From positions 1-64,000 of the forward strand of contig NC_133166.1 of assembly GCF_040802235.1 (NCBI RefSeq): 64,000 nucleotides of DNA, given 5' to 3'. Positions 37,565 through 50,229 of this stretch are shown in pieces. Source of the stretch: Manis javanica (Eukaryota; Chordata; Mammalia; Pholidota; Manidae). Position numbers and translations under genes: made by a program. Positions within the stretch are counted from its first letter, which is position 1; each line of letters opens with the position of its first letter. Below the pieces are notes generated by a model. The model saw nothing but the letters and a program-made list of their open reading frames with translations, was not told where the DNA came from and searched no databases.

Positions 37565-38535
37565 ATATAATTACTATGCAGAGCATTAGATCTCCAGATT
37601 TATTTGTCTTTGAGTTCAAGTGTGTATACTTTAATAGCATCTCCTCAATTCTCTTGTTCTCAAGCTGCTTGTAACCACCATTTTATTCTCTACGTCTCTG
37701 ATTATGACTTTTAAGATTCCACATATTAATGATATTGTACATTAGACACATTATTCTCTGGCTTATCTCACCTGGCATAATGATCCTAAATTCCATCCAT
37801 GTTGTCAGAAATTATAGGATTTCCTTACTCTCATAGCCCTGTAATACTCCACTGTTTGTATCTGCTGTGTCTTCTTCACCCATCATCCACTGACAGGCAC
37901 TTTAGTTTTTTCTGCATCATGGCTCTCGTGAATAATGCTCTGTAAGCATGTGGGTGTGGATATCTTTTAGTATCCTGTTTTTATTTCCACTATATATATA
38001 GACCAAAGCAGAATTGCTCTGTCATAAGGCATTCCCATTGTTTCCCTTTGAGTAAACTCTACACTACTTTTAATAGTGGCTAAAAGAATTTAAATTCCCG
38101 AAAGGAGTATATAAGGGCTTATTTTCTACACGTCCTCACCAACGCATGCCAACCCTTGTCTTCTTGATGATGCCATTCTGAAGGTGTGAGGTGGGTTTCA
38201 TTTTGGTTTTTTGCATTTCCCACGTTGTTTGTGTTGTTCAGCACATTTGTTATATATGGCTTTTACTATCTTGAGGTATGTTCCTTTATTATCCAATTTT
38301 TTGATTGATTTAATAATGAAAGTGTTGTATTCTGTTAATAATTTTTCAACTTCTTTTCAGATGATCGTATGATATTTGTCTTTCTATTAATGCAGTGTAT
38401 CAAAGTTAATCATTTTTATATATTGAACCATGCTTGCATCTCAGGAATGAATTATTCTTGATCATGATGTATGATATTTTTGATGTGTTGTTGAAATACA
38501 TTTATTAATATTTTGTTAAGAGTTTTTGCATCTAT
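37565..38535 (-). mobile_element. Old L1 fragment, minus strand (unit B)
   Basis: This is the same insertion as 9,800-12,170, but the middle is missing: near 38,250 the sequence passes from the 3'-region part to the ORF2 part that in A lies about 1.4 kb further on. The right side reads [21 protein letters not shown] on the minus strand. Confidence 0.75.
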
Positions 38536-39510
38536 ACCATCAGAGCCATTGGTGTGTAGTTCTGAGTTCTCCCAGCTTCTCTTTGAGTAGTAAAGAAGTT
38601 GGACCCAATAGCCAGTGTCCCAACTTTCAAGAGTCTGAGGGATGAAACCCAAAAACATCGAGTTCTGAAATCCAACTGGACTTAAATCCAGGAGACCCAC
38701 AGATTGGAGGATAGCGACATTTCTCCCCGATTTTCTCCCAGGTCTTAGTAAAGGGACAGCATTCAGAAACATCCAACTTCCAGCATCTCAATGGAAAAGA
38801 TCTATTTGCTTATTGTAAAAGCTGCAGACCATGTGTGAGGCTTCTAATTTAACACACACCTACAGACAGATTGCCAGCCCTGCTGGAGACCAGGGAGGTC
38901 TGCAAGTGTCATCTTCACATTTTCATACTTTCCCACTCCAGGTCACCAGTCTCTCCTGGGAAGGAGCCTGTGCACACACCTGGTGCCCAAGTTTTTGTGA
39001 TTGCTGCTCAGAGGTACATCCCATGTCAGCCTGGCCCTGTTGGTCATTAGCACTTCCACAAGAGTCCCAGGGATTGCAGCCCACAAGAAAATAGTTCTTA
39101 ACTGATTATCATCCCCAGAGATTAGTGCAGAGGATATAGAAAGAAACATCCAAGTCTAGTTTTTCTCCAAAATAAATCTATTTCTGTTCCTTCAAAATGC
39201 TTCCTGAGTGTCTGGTACCAGTCACCCTGCATCTAGTTCTTGAAACAGATCCTCCATTTCAGGTCACTAACAGTTCTTCTTATGCCACGAACTTCAAGAA
39301 GCTACTGGGAAGAACAAAGGTTCCTGGGAAACCACAAAGGACTGAGAGATAACTATGAGGTAGGGCCTGGATGGATGATAACTTACATCTACACAAGATA
39401 GCATTTGTGGACTACAGGAGGTGGCTCTTTTATTTATTTATGGAACCCAACACAGAGAGTTAAGAAAAATGAAGAAACAGAGCAAACAAACAACGAAAAA
39501 AAAGAAGATA
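38536..39510 (+). other. Intergenic sequence, nothing recognised
   Basis: This is the counterpart of 12,171-13,142 and has no supported feature. The empty site of the A-specific L1 is at its right end. Confidence 0.5.
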
Positions 39511-39514
39511 AAAC

Positions 39515-42500
39515 TCTAGAAATAGACTTTACTGAAATAGGGAGAAGTGACTGTCCTGATAACCAGTTCACTTATGAAGATAAAGGTATTCCCCAAGGTT
39601 AGGAAAATAATGTATGAACAAAATGAGAATTTCAGCAAAGAGTTGCAAAATAAAAGAAATAGAATCACATTGATGCATAGTAAACTGAAAAATTCAAAAT
39701 AGATTCAATAGCTTATTGGATGAAGTAGAAAAATACTCAATGAAATTGAAGCTAGGTCAATGCAGTTCATCCTTGTAGAAGAGCAAAGAATAAAGAATGG
39801 AAAAAGTGAAGATAGCTTAAGGGACTCATGGGACACCATCAAACAAACACATCAATATTTGCATTCTAGAAGTCTCAGAGGGGAAGAGAAAGTGAAATGG
39901 GTGAAAGCTTATTTCAAGAACTAATGGTTGAAAATATCCCTGACCTGGGGAAAAAACAGACATCCAGATCTAGGAATCTCAGAGTACTCAAAATAATGTA
40001 AATTCCAAAAAGAACCAAACCAAAATGTATTATAAATAAAACATAAAAATATTAAAACAAGGAATCTTAAAACAGAAAGAGAAAAACAACCTGTTATGTA
40101 CAAGAGTACCTGTGGAAGACTATCAGTAAATTTTCCAGCAGAAATTTTGCAGGCCTAGGAGAGAATGGTACAATATATTCAATGTGTTGAGAAATATGCC
40201 ATCAAAGAACAGTCTACCGGGATAAGCTGTCCTTCAAAGTTGAAGGAGAGATAGAGAGTTTTCCAGACAATGAACCCTAAAGATTTCATTAACAGTCTAT
40301 TTATTGGTTTTGCAAGAGATTCTAAATGAACTTCTTCACGTAGAAATGAAAACTTGCCAGTGATTAATACGAACCATATGAAAATGTAACTCTCACTGGA
40401 AAGGTAAAACTAGTTATGTTCAGATACACTAATGTCATTGTAGTGACATGTCCCTTATAAATCCAGTATGAAGAGTGAAAGACAAAATTAAGACACAACT
40501 ATAAGCACAAAAGTTTGTTACTGGATACACATGATAAAAAAAGATGTAAGTTTTTGCATCAAAAAGATAAAATGTGGAGTCAGAAGGGTAACACTGTAGT
40601 TTTAGTGTGTGTTTGAGCTTAAGTTGTTTGCAGCTTCTAATTGACTGTTATAACTATAACAGATGTTTTATATAAGCCTCATCATAACAAAGAGCCAAAA
40701 CCTCTAGGAAATACACAAAGAGAAAAGAATTTAAGCATAGCAGTAGAGAAAATCATTAAATCACTGAGGAAGAGAGCAAAAAGAGAAGAAAAGAATGGAA
40801 GGATCACAAAACAGCCAGAAATCAATGAGCAAAGTGATAAGGGTAAGAGTCCACACCTCTCAATAATACTTTACATGTACCAGGGACTTTCTCCAGTGAA
40901 ACACATTGAATGTCTGAAATATATGAAAAAACAAAACCCAACTCTGTGCTGCTTAACAAAGACTCATTACAGCCTTTGAGGCACAGATAGATGGGAGGCG
41001 AAGGGATAAGCAAAGAAACTGCATGTAAATGGAGAACAAAGAGAGAGGAGATAGCTATAGTTACATCAGAAAGGACAGACTTCTAGGCAGAGACTGAGAA
41101 AAGACAAGAAGGGTATAATATAATAATAATAAAGTGGTCCATCCAGCAGGAGGATATAGCATTTGTCAGTATTTATGTCCCCCATAGAGGAGCACTTATA
41201 TAAAGAAGACAGATATTAACAGAGATGAAGGGAGAGCTAGACAGCAATACAATAAGAGCAGAGAGCTTCATCACCCCACTTTCAACAATAGATCGATCAT
41301 CCAGATGGACTGCCAGCAATGGAACTTTGGAGTTAAGCCACATGTTAGGACAGATGGACTTACAGATATTTACAAGCATTTCATCTAAAGGAGGCAGCAT
41401 AGACATTGTTCTAGAGTCATTTGGAAGCTTCTCCAGGATAGACCATATGTTAGGCCACAAAACAGACCTTGATATATTTAAGAAGATTGAGATCATATCA
41501 AGTATCCTCTCCAACCACAATGGTAAGAATTCAAGTAGAAAAAAAAGCTGAAAGATTCATAATATGAGGTGATTTAACAATATGCTATTGCACATCAGGG
41601 GGTCATAGAAGTCATCAAAAGAGACAGAAAGTAATGTACTAGTTGAATGAAACAGAAATATAACATACCAAAGTTTACGGAATGCAGCAAAGCCATTCTA
41701 GATGGGAAGTTCATAATGATGAATACCTCCATTAAGAAGGAAAGGCATTAAAACAACCTAAGATTATAATGTATGTAACTAGAACTAAGTAGTAGAAGGA
41801 AGGAAATAACAAAGATCAGAGTAGAAGTACATATAATCAAACTGAAGGATAGTAGGAAACATTAATGAAACTAAGCACTACCTTTTTAAACTGATAAACA
41901 AAACAGGCAAACATTTAACTATACTCATCAACAGAAAAAAATACAGGACTGAAATACATAAATTTATAAATGAACGAAAAGACATTCAAAGTGATACCAC
42001 AGAAATACAAAGCACAATAAGAGACTACCAGGAACAATTATAAACCAACAAACAGGTCCAGCTAGAAGAAATGGACAAATGGTAGAAACACAGAGTTCAC
42101 CAAGACTGAATCATGAGGAAATAAAAAACCTCAACAAACCAATTAGCAAGAAGATTGAATCAGTCATCAAAAACTTCCTACCAGAATTTCAGAACCAAAT
42201 GGCTTCACTGGTGGAGTCTATGAAACATTTAAAGAAGAATTATTGAGAATCCTTCTCAAATTCTCCCAAAAAGTAGAAGAGGATGTAACACTTCTATACC
42301 CTTTTTATGAGGGCAGCATTTAAATGATACCAAAAATGGACATGGACACTAATATAAAGGAAAGAAAAGTTCAATATCTGAATGAATATAGGTGCAAAAG
42401 TCCTCATAAAAATATTGGCAAACTGAATTCAACAATTCTTTTCAAAGGTCATACACCATGACGGAATACAGTGCATTGCAACCCATGACTTATTTATAAC

Positions 42501-42560
42501 TAAAAATTTATACTTTTTGACTCCATTCAAATGAGCACCATTAAAAAAAATGAACCAGGC
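39515..42560 (+). mobile_element. Old L1, + strand (unit B)
   Basis: This is the uninterrupted counterpart of the old L1 in A. ORF1-like wording lies near 39,620-39,650 and endonuclease-like sequence around 41,080-41,530, where the translation reads ESFGSFSRIDHMLGHKTDL (compare SRIDHILGHK in the younger L1). It is strongly decayed. Confidence 0.7.
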
Positions 42561-42689
42561 AATAATTGTAGGAATGATGTTTTATTGATATATTAACTGA
42601 GGGATTAGCAATACAGCATTAATATATTGGAAAGAATTCCAATTCAGAATGCCAAAATCATATCTACTATTAATAGGAGGCATGCTGTG

Positions 42690-42880
42690 TGTGACACATT
42701 GCAATAAGTGCTGTGTAATCATTATCTAACTTGATTATTTCTATGAAGAGCAGTAATGCAGTAGCCACTACTATCAGCTCTACTTTATAGGTGCCAGTAG
42801 TGAGGCGGGGAGAGGTTAATTTGCTCAAGGTCACAAACCAGCAAGTGGAAAGCCAGAATTCCACCCACCTTGTCTGATAC
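42690..42880 (+). repeat. MIR SINE (unit B)
   Basis: This is the duplicate of the MIR at 23,110-23,310, ending in GGTCACAAACCAGCAAG. Confidence 0.7.
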
Positions 42881-43044
42881 CAGTGTTCATATTGGAACCA
42901 TCAAAAGTCACATTTCTGTCATGAATTAATTTTATTGTATCCCTTATTGCCTCAGTTTCCTCACTTATGCTTAGAAAATAAGGCCATGTCTGCCCTACAG
43001 GTTTGCTGTGATGATTAATTAAGATCAGGTACTGGAAAAAATGT

Positions 43045-43049
43045 GCGTG

Positions 43050-43102
<53 letters not shown>
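43045..43102 (+). repeat. (GT)n microsatellite
   Basis: A TG run with a few GC steps at its start, at the position matching 23,470-23,528. Confidence 0.9.
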
Positions 43103-43105
<3 letters not shown>

Positions 43106-43509
43106 GGGGGTGCTTTATAAACAGTGAGGTACCCACAGATCTACTTTACTGTTCTGAAGCTGTTTTACCAGCTCGCTGGCTGTGTCACGATCGTGGGATA
43201 TTTCATCTCCTCTTGCTTCAGGTTCCCCATCTGGAAACTTAAGGTATCAAACTAGATGATCCCTAGATACACAGCAGGTCTACTGACCCCACATTCGTTA
43301 AAACAAAATCTACCATCATGAGATCATGAGAGGACCACGGGGAACTGGGTGATTATATCAGAAGGCACGGGGCAAATTGGAGCATGAGATTAGCTGGGAC
43401 AAAACTGCCCTGACAACTATGTCTCCAGAGAGCAAGTACCTGGGGGCTTTTCTCCCTCTAACTGTCTTTTTTCCTGGCACCTGAACAACACATTTAAGAG
43501 GACCCTCGG

Positions 43510-43860
43510 GTGTGGGCATCTCTCTCGCTGTGAGTGGACAACCAGTTTATAGACTAAAGCTCCTGTCTTGGAGGGTAAAAGGGCTCACTGAGAAACCCCT
43601 TTTGGAAAAGACATAAGCACTTTCAACCTTTGGTGAGAACTGTGTGTTCCTGAGGGATCTGGGTCAAGGTGAGAGGGTGAGATTAGAGGGCTCAGTGGAT
43701 TCCGTGCTGTCTTGATAGCCGTGGGATCCTCCCGGTAGGACTGTGCGGACGAGGTTTGTGGTCCTCAGTGTCCCCGTTCCTCAGTCTCCCTCCCCCTCTC
43801 CCCCCACACCCTCCACTTAGGGCTCTTCCTGGGGTTTTCTCCTTATCCATGTGGTCTGTC
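43510..43860 (+). other. GC-richer, CpG-containing block (unit B)
   Basis: This is the counterpart of 23,930-24,310, with CpGs kept at GCCGTGGG, CCCGGTAGG and GCGGACGAGG. Function unknown. Confidence 0.4.
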
Positions 43861-43952
43861 CTTCAGTGAAAAGATTAATAACCTCTTACCTAACATTTCA
43901 GCTGTTACTCTGGGGTGAGAGGCAGGGGTTGAGCTCTAGGTCTTCAGTTTCT

Positions 43953-44045
43953 TAAGGACGTGATCTTGAACTCTCTTGTCTCTGTTTTTTCACCTGTTAA
44001 CTGGGATAATAGGATTATTTGGAATATAATAGGCAATACCTCTAA
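43953..44045 (+). repeat. MIR-like 3' segment (unit B)
   Basis: TTAAGGACGTGATCTTGAAC then TTTTTTCACCTGTTAACTGGG and ATAATAGG match the MIR tail pattern, without the L1 tail that interrupts it in A. Confidence 0.55.
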
Positions 44046-45485
44046 ATGCTAACAAATTTTAGAAGTTAGTAAATGAGGACTTAATAAAAATTAATAATTT
44101 ACTAAATTATAGGGGGATATCCTAAGTTTAAATATGTTTGTTTCCTAACTTTATCCATCCCAAAGACCCTTTTAATATGATTTTTCCTTTGAGGGTACTG
44201 CTTTTATAATAATGAAAACTTTATTGCCATTTAAATTTTAGCTTTGATACATAATTTCTGAGTAGGGAAAGACAAGTTAGTTACTACATAATGATATGAC
44301 AGAGTATTCTGGTATAATTTCATTTCTTTGAAATATTGCAAATAGTTCTCTGTTGTCACCTTTGAGGAGCCTGATATGAAGGCAGTGGCTGGTTGACACA
44401 GTCTCAGAGACGCCCCACTGAGCACAGGTAGTGGTGCCCTCTTTCACCTTCTTTTCCTTGTATTTTCCCCATTCAGCGACATCCCGTCTTTCTTAACCCC
44501 ACAGTATACTCCCCACAACCTTGTAAACTATGTCCTAAAGAGAGAAGGCTGGAAAAGTTTTGTATTAACTCTATCCACATAGTAAAATCTCCAGCATATG
44601 TACATCAGTCATCTTTTCTATTCCAACTTTTCATGAGTTAGTGAACACATGGAAAAAATTAATCGAATAGAGTGATTATATTTAGAATGTTTCCCCCCTG
44701 TTTTTGGCTTACCAGATATTAAACTATATGTTTTCAGGGTCAGTTTTATCATAAAGAAGTAAAACAACCCACCGCTCCTCACTCTTTTTGGGTCCCTGAT
44801 GGGTTAGACAGAATGCATTTAGTTGTGGCTGCCTCTGTTCCTGGAATGTAATAAAGTGAGGAATTTTAGTGCAACCTCTTCATCACAGCTTGAGTTATTT
44901 TCACAGATTTGATCTATTTTGTTAGTATTTTTGGAGATGGTATGTGTGGCAGTCCATGTTTCCAAAACATTTTCATTGAAACGAACTCCTCTTGGATAAA
45001 ACATTTGAGAAATGACATGGCAGCACTCTATTCAAAGAGTAGCAGAAAGATTTCCAAGTCCATATAAACACAGTTGAGATGACGCAAAGCAGGATATTTT
45101 TACTTCCACATCCAAAACAGCTACAATGAATAATTTATTAGTATAATCAATATGTATTTACTGTTAAATGCAATTACTAATGTGTTACTATAGCCAGATT
45201 CTTGTTAAATATACCAGCTCCACTAGGCCATGTACTGTACCTCATCAGTATTATCATTTCAGCTGCATTGGGTGGTGGTGGAACATAAAAAGTAGCATTA
45301 GGAGTTGATAATCCATCTGAGTGGGAGATAATGGAGCAATACACGATGAAAACAAAGATGATCATTCATCAACAATATTCTTGTGTTAGAGAACATCTGT
45401 TTCAGTAATAATTATATGAAGAGTCCCTGATGCTTCAGTATTAGCTCTGCCTTATTTTTCTTTCACAGAGAGGAAAGACTGTGGG
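44046..45485 (+). other. Intergenic sequence, nothing recognised
   Basis: This is the counterpart of 24,936-26,370. No supported feature. Confidence 0.45.
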
Positions 45486-45487
45486 AA

Positions 45488-45670
45488 TGATAATTGCTAA
45501 CATTTATTTAGGTCTTACTGTTTTAAACCCTTTATGCTCTTCAATCCTTGCAGCAACCCCATGAGGTGGTAAGCACTATAGCCCCGTGTATACATGAGGC
45601 CACTGGAGCACAGAGCGGGTAATAACTGGCTAAGAGTCCTATGCCAGGAAATAAAAGTCAGGAAAGTCTG
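45488..45670 (+). repeat. MIR SINE (unit B)
   Basis: This is the duplicate of the MIR at 26,375-26,560, with CATTTATTTAGGTCTTAC and AACCCCATGAGGTGGTAAGC. Confidence 0.7.
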
Positions 45671-46021
45671 AAGTCTTCCCTCTCATTCTTTCTCCATCAT
45701 TTTCCCGCTCTCTCACTCTCCTTCTGTCTCTCTGTGCTAACGATTAAGGATTATGGATTTGTGTATCTTAATAGATTTTCTAACTATAAATGTAGGAGTT
45801 GAAGAAAATTGAAAATACAAGTATAAAGAATACCAAAATCATACCACTCATTATTTTGGTATTTGTAATTGGTTCATGGGTGTGTGTGTGTGTGTTAGAG
45901 AGAGATTATGTAAAGCGTTTTTTTTCTTCTAGTGAGGTGGAAGTATTTTGTGCAATCATCAGCAATATATGACAATGTGTATCCTTCATTAAGTTATGCT
46001 TTTTATATAAAAGACATTACT

Positions 46022-48045
46022 ACATTGTCTTTTTTTTGAGAGGGCATCTCTCATATTTATTGATCAAATGGTTGTTAACAACAATAAAATTCCGTATAGA
46101 GGACTCAATGCTCAATGTACAATCATTAATCCACCCCAAGCATAATTCTCGTCAGTCTCCAATCTTTTGAAGCATAATGAACAAGTTCTTACATGGTGAA
46201 CAAGTTCTTACATAGTGAGTAAGTTCTTAACATGGTGAACAGTACAAGGGCAGTCATCACAGAAACTTTCGGTTTTGATAACATATTATGAACTATAAAC
46301 AATCAGGTCAAATATGAATATTCGTTTGATTTTTATACTTGATTTATATGTGAATCACACATTTCTCACTTAATATTATTATTATTATTATTAATTTTTA
46401 ATAAAATGCTGAAGTAGTAGGTAGATGCAAGATAAAGGTAGAAAACATAGTTTAGTGCTGTAAGAGAGCAAATGTAGATGATCAGGTGGGTGCCTGTAGA
46501 CTAAGTGTTAATCCAAGCTAGACAAGGGCAATAAAACATCCATGGATGCAGAAGATTTCTCTTAAAACAGGGGGGTGAGGTTCTAAGCCTCACCTCTGTT
46601 GATCCCCAATTTCTCACCTGATGGCTCCCCTACGACTGTGCCTGTCTTTGGTTGTTCCTCCCTTGAAGAATCTTACCCGTCTCTGGCTAACCAGTCATCT
46701 TCCAGGGCCATACAGGGTAATGTAAAGTTGGTAAGTGAGAGAGAAGCCTTATTGTTTGAAAAGGTTAGCTTTCTACTTCTTTGCATATTGATGCCCTGTG
46801 GCTTCTATGCCCAGCATTTGTCTTGAGGTATCTTTACCACTTGGAGGAATTATGATTCTCGGTATACTCGATATGAGGCACGAATTCTATTTAAGGTTGT
46901 AATTAGGAAGGAAGAAGAAAAGCTATGGAAGTAGCAGATGGAAGATAACATGGAAAGATTGATTATTTCTTTGACATATCTTCTTGTAGAGTAACTTCAG
47001 CATGTATAGGTTTAAAACTACTAATTAAATTGTGTACACACTTTAACTTAATAGGAATACAGTTACATAACCAAAGCAGACCTATAATTACCAGCCACCT
47101 CCAGTGAAACCAAGAAAACCAGTTAGGCACCTTAGGCATTTGTGAAAACTTATCTATGATATGGTGGATATTGTCCAGCTGAACTTGAACAGTCTGTGAG
47201 AAATCAGACAAATTAAAACAACCCATTCCTGGGGACTGTTCACATCCCATATGTTCTTTTAACAGTAGATAGTCTGTAGTTGTAAGGTTTTGGAGCGCTA
47301 CAACTTGCACTTCTCCTAATTCTTGGTTGAGTTCCAACAGTATATATTCCGTCAAATTTGTTGCTTTACTGTATGCACAGGCCAGCTTAGATATCTCCTT
47401 CTTCATTCCAATGGCAAGTCCAGGAACCGGTGGGATGGATGCAGCTACAACTGCAGCATCACCTGGATCTTTGTTGAGGTTTCTTGATGATCATCTTCCG
47501 GTATGACTCTTCCAGAGAGTGCTGATGCTGGAAGTTCTTCTTCATATCGTATCTTAGTTCATTTTCTGGGTCGCCAAATTAGGCTTTGATCCTCTGTATA
47601 AACACAAACAGACCCTTTGCCCACACTTTGATATTCCCTTTATACCATTGTGTAGAACTCATTGGAGGTCACAACACAGGAAATGCTTTTTCTTAAAAAG
47701 AAAGGAATATTATCATAAAAATGTACCTCCATAGCCAATCATCTGACACCCTTTAAGTGATCAAAATCAAGGATATTTAAAGCATGCATTAATCATTGGT
47801 TTACAGTTATTTTTATCCTGTCAGGGAGTAATTCCCCTTTTATTTCTTTTTTTTTGTTATCATTAATCTACACTTACATGAAGAATATTATGTTTACTAG
47901 GCTCTCCCGTATATCCAGGTCCCCCCTTTAAACCACTTTACAGTCACTGTTCATCAGCATAGCAAAATGTTGTAGAATCACTACTTGTCTTCTCTGTGTT
48001 GTACAGCTTTCCTCTTTCTCCCACCCCCCAACATTGTCTTTTTTT
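46022..48045 (-). mobile_element. Composite retroposon: L1 3' UTR + ERV env/LTR fragment + poly(A), copy B
   Basis: On the minus strand it reads L1 3' UTR end (about 48,030-47,860), ERV env-tail sequence (about 47,560-46,960), an LTR (about 46,360-46,038), and a poly(A) seen as T's at 46,030-46,037. ACATTGTCTTTTTTT occurs at both ends (46,022-46,036 and 48,031-48,045) as target duplication; in A the single site is near 26,950. The element starts about 30 bp further upstream in the L1 3' UTR than copy A. Opposite orientation and a different site make it an independent insertion of the same family. The env part is a fossil remnant. Confidence 0.85.
46963..47406 (-). pseudogene. ERV envelope TM-subunit fossil in composite copy B
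   Basis: This is the same env 3' portion as at 20,668-21,250. It reads LNQELGEVQVVALQNLTTTD, a cysteine cluster, and a hydrophobic span next to NWFSWFHWRW, followed by a short tail. It is only a part of an env gene and has no upstream surface subunit. Confidence 0.75.
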
Positions 48046-48464
48046 ATTGTTTTGGAACTCTTTTTTTCCCAATTCAGCAACTGTGTTTCAAGGGTATTTT
48101 ACTTAAGTGGATTTTTCTGCTGTAACCATATTTTAAATTGTTAAATAGTATTTTTTCTTTATGTTTTCTGTTTTGGTGTTATATTTCAGATAGATCATTC
48201 CCATCCCAAGATTACTTAAAAGCAAAATAAGTGTTTATCCTTCGCTATCAACTGAAATACTAACTTAAAAGGGAGTTCTAGTTTTATTGTATTTTCAATT
48301 TTTACTAATATTTCCATTTTTCCACAATTTCCGTGTGTTCTTATGATGCTTTTCTACTTCTACAAGAATTATAAATTGTTCATGTTTATTAAACTTTTTA
48401 GTATCTGAGAGTACAAGGCTTTTTATTTACTTCTTCAATTTTTATATTTAAACCTTTTTCATTT

Positions 48465-48770
48465 TTAAAAATTATAGTATAGTAGACATACACTATATTA
48501 GTTTCAGGTGTGCAGCATAGGGATACAATTTTATGCATTATGAAATCATACCACTGTAAATGTAGTTACCATTTGTCACCATACAGTTATTGACTCTATT
48601 CCCTATGCTGTACTTTTTATCCCATAAATTATTTATTATACAATTGGAAATTTGTTCCTCTATCCCATCACCTATTTCATCCATTCCCCTACCCCAACCT
48701 TTTACGACAACCACCAGTTTGTTCTCTGTATTTATGGTCCATTCCTGATTTGGGTTTTGCTTGTTTGCTG
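48465..48770 (-). mobile_element. Old L1 3'-end fragment, minus strand (unit B)
   Basis: This is the duplicate of 27,330-27,680, with TTAGTTTCAGGTGTGCAGCA and TATTGACTCTATTCCCTATG. Confidence 0.7.
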
Positions 48771-49289
48771 ATTTCAAGTCCTTTTCCTTATTAATCTTTG
48801 TCAAAAATTTTCTTGGCTATTCTCAATGATTAACTCTTTCATTTCAATGAAGGTCAGAAAATTTATGTATCATAACCAAGAGGTTATATCTATTGTGAAT
48901 CTGTTACTAAGTTCTAACCAGCTTACTGTATCAACAAAAAAATATTAAAAAGAACTATGAAGAACTTGAGAATTGAAATTTTTCACATGGACTCTTTGTC
49001 TGCATCAAGACCTGTCATAGCGTGATGTTTCTTGTCAACTGAACCAAGTGGACTCAAACTCAAACAAGCCTGATATGAAATCCTTTACTGGCTTGTATCT
49101 TCATGGCCCCAGGAGATTTGCTTCTACCTGAGGTCTGAATGTATGTCTGCCTAAAGTAATGATGCCTGACTGCCTAGAAGGCTGGTGATCTCTCAGGAAA
49201 TTCGCTAAATGGATCCATAAAACTCTATCAGCCCTGGCATTCCTATCCAGGGGTAAAACTGTAATTCATGATTACCTGTAATCAATTAA

Positions 49290-49420
49290 TGATAATAATA
49301 GTCAACACCTATTGAAACAGTTGCTATGTAGTAGATTGAGTGCTGAGCATTTGCATGAATTTCCCTACAGCCCTCCCAGTAACATGATGTTTCAAGGCCT
49401 CTTATTGTTCTTATTTATTG
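49290..49420 (+). repeat. MIR SINE fragment (unit C)
   Basis: This is the third copy of the MIR at 268-400, with GTGCTGAGC retained. Confidence 0.55.
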
Positions 49421-50214
49421 TCAGTGGTAAATCTTAGTGTGTTTAAGCCACAGGGGCAGGTACATAGAACAGGAGGGTATCAGAACAAAATTTCCAAAAT
49501 TTGAACATTGAACTGTAGTCCCATGCTATTGCTCTGGTAGAAAAACACCTTAAGTTAATAATATATTGAGGTCAGTAGTTAGCTCTACTAGCCTCCCTTT
49601 GGTGTACTTTCTATGAAGACTTCCATAAGAACATTTATTCTATAACTTCTTTGGTCACACATGCTATGCCCTACAAAAATATTATCAGAGTTATAAATTG
49701 TGATATGATTTTCAGGCCAGTTAGGAGATGAAATATTCAATACATTTGCAAAAGTTGAGAAATTATTACAGGGTAATCATTTTTCTCATGCATCATGGGA
49801 TCAATTTTTAAAATTTATCAGGATGCCCATGTGGGACAGAAGGTCTATTACAAATTATTACACTATTATTATCAGAACGTGTAGTTATATAATGAATAAA
49901 CAGAAGTCTTGAGAAAACACTTTCATCAATGATCTCCATGTACAATAATCACAGATTTTCTACTGTTTCTAAAAAATTCTCCATCAAGTGTTTAAATATG
50001 TCCTTCACTTCTCATAGGACTTCATGCCTTAACTGAGAACCTGAAGCACTGAGCAGGTACTCGACAATGTGAGATGAAAAGCAGCAGTGGTTACAGCAAG
50101 ACAGTGAGCATTTCCCTTTTTCTTGTGCTCCATGGAGGAAAAAACGGGCACTTAGGAGAATTGTAATGCTGCCATTTCCATTGAGTCAGCGGTGCATTCC
50201 CTTATTTTGATCCC

Positions 50215-50216
50215 AG
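50215..50216 (+). promoter_or_regulatory. Probable splice acceptor before the receptor coding exon (C)
   Basis: CCCTTATTTTGATCCCAG ends 13 bases before the ATG, at the place of the acceptors in A and B. The bases differ but the AG is kept. Confidence 0.55.
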
Positions 50217-50229
50217 GAGTACTGAGCCT

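Larger units (their letters stand above)
27931..49024 (+). repeat. Tandem segmental duplication, unit B
   Basis: This unit is collinear with unit A from end to end and contains an intact receptor gene. It lacks the three A-specific insertions, whose empty sites are readable near 39,513, 41,747 and 43,953. It has its own composite retroposon at about 46,037-48,030. The old minus-strand L1 is much shorter here than in A. Confidence 0.9.

Noticed and set aside
46963-47406. Open frame of 147 codons that might be a domesticated syncytin-like gene
   Set aside because: It has only the TM end of an env, has no surface subunit or signal peptide, and lies inside a retroposed composite with A-tail and target duplication. 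It is a fossil fragment.
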